In this document: positions 48,438 through 48,555 of the stretch, piece after piece | How the letters are laid out: each line of letters opens with the position of its first letter | How positions within the stretch are numbered: position 1 is the first letter of the stretch | DNA from: an uncultured Clostridia bacterium | GTDB taxonomy: Bacteria; Bacillota; Clostridia; Oscillospirales; Ruminococcaceae | Assembly (NCBI GenBank): GCA_947584375.1 | Contig: CANPWL010000014.1 | Span: 1 to 48,555 of the forward strand | Length of the DNA: 48,555 nt | Direction: 5' to 3' | The notes under the pieces: model-generated | Told to the model about the DNA's origin: nothing | The model's input: the letters and a program-made list of their open reading frames with translations, nothing else | Database searches by the model: none | Position numbers and translations under genes: made by a program

Positions 48438-48555
48438 AGTTATTTAGGTAAATTAATTGAGAAATAATATTCAGGAGATGACTAACTATTAAAAGTCAAG
48501 TACTTTTAAAAATTTTTTAAGAAATTGAAAACAGACGCACTAAAACAAGCCCTAT
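48438..48555. other. Right edge of window, no gene seen
   Basis: AT-rich sequence with a short hairpin (TTAAAAGT/ACTTTTAA near 48489-48510). A CAGGAG-like site near 48471 leads only to a four-codon frame. Any gene served by module copy 3 would lie beyond the window. Confidence 0.35.

Overview
The window is low-GC DNA from a Gram-positive anaerobe of the class Clostridia, most likely a Ruminococcus-like (Oscillospiraceae/Ruminococcaceae) organism. I infer this from gene content: a division and cell-wall (dcw) cluster with mraZ, rsmH, a SpoVD-type penicillin-binding protein with PASTA repeats, a MurE with the DNPR signature of meso-diaminopimelate enzymes, a SigH-like sigma factor, ECF transport, glycogen phosphorylase with MalQ, and BspA-type leucine-rich repeat proteins. 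No rRNA or intact tRNA gene lets me name a species.

Layout. Bases 1-4400 are accessory DNA. They hold a terminator from a unit off the left edge, a tiny arginine-rich gene with its own promoter and terminator (minus strand), a small hypothetical gene, a CxxC microprotein overlapping a two-TM sensor-like protein, and a Tn916-type excisionase/integrase pair followed by three TACCAC repeats. No conjugation genes are present, so this is either a small integrated element or the integrase end of one. Bases 4427-7287 carry five small stand-alone enzymes (three GNAT acetyltransferases, a TfoX-N protein, a methyltransferase). A 35-bp direct repeat precedes two of them. An ECF substrate-binding subunit follows on the minus strand.

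Bases 8279-22765 form the dcw cluster: mraZ (with a three-box MraZ operator at its promoter), rsmH, an ftsL-like gene, spoVD/pbpB, murE, murF, ftsW/spoVE, murG, murA, divIB/ftsQ, an unknown gene, then ftsZ with its own promoter. mraY, murD, murC, murB and ftsA are absent, so the cytoplasmic precursor pathway is split over the genome. The cluster shows unusual translation signals: a leader peptide overlapping murG, and a hairpin placed between Shine-Dalgarno and start codon of divIB.

Bases 22804-41205 are mixed housekeeping genes: a lone fumarase-type beta subunit, a SigH-like factor, a tRNA-like sequence, a CxxC zinc ribbon protein, Tex, a patatin phospholipase, two metallophosphoesterases, a divergent XRE regulator/lipoprotein pair with clear operators, a trio of small low-complexity proteins, inorganic pyrophosphatase, RmuC, cardiolipin synthase, and a malQ-glgP operon for glycogen and maltodextrin use.

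Bases 41477-48555 are the most unusual part. A 155-bp intergenic module occurs twice, and truncated a third time, each time in front of a gene or presumptive gene for exported products. Copy 1 precedes a secreted 146-residue protein and two FtsX-like permeases without an ATPase. Copy 2 precedes a subtilisin-like protease fused to what looks like a zinc-dependent phospholipase C domain, then an LRR surface protein. Copy 3 sits at the right edge. I regard this as a candidate co-regulated export/antagonism locus. All assignments come from reading the sequence; no database search was run.
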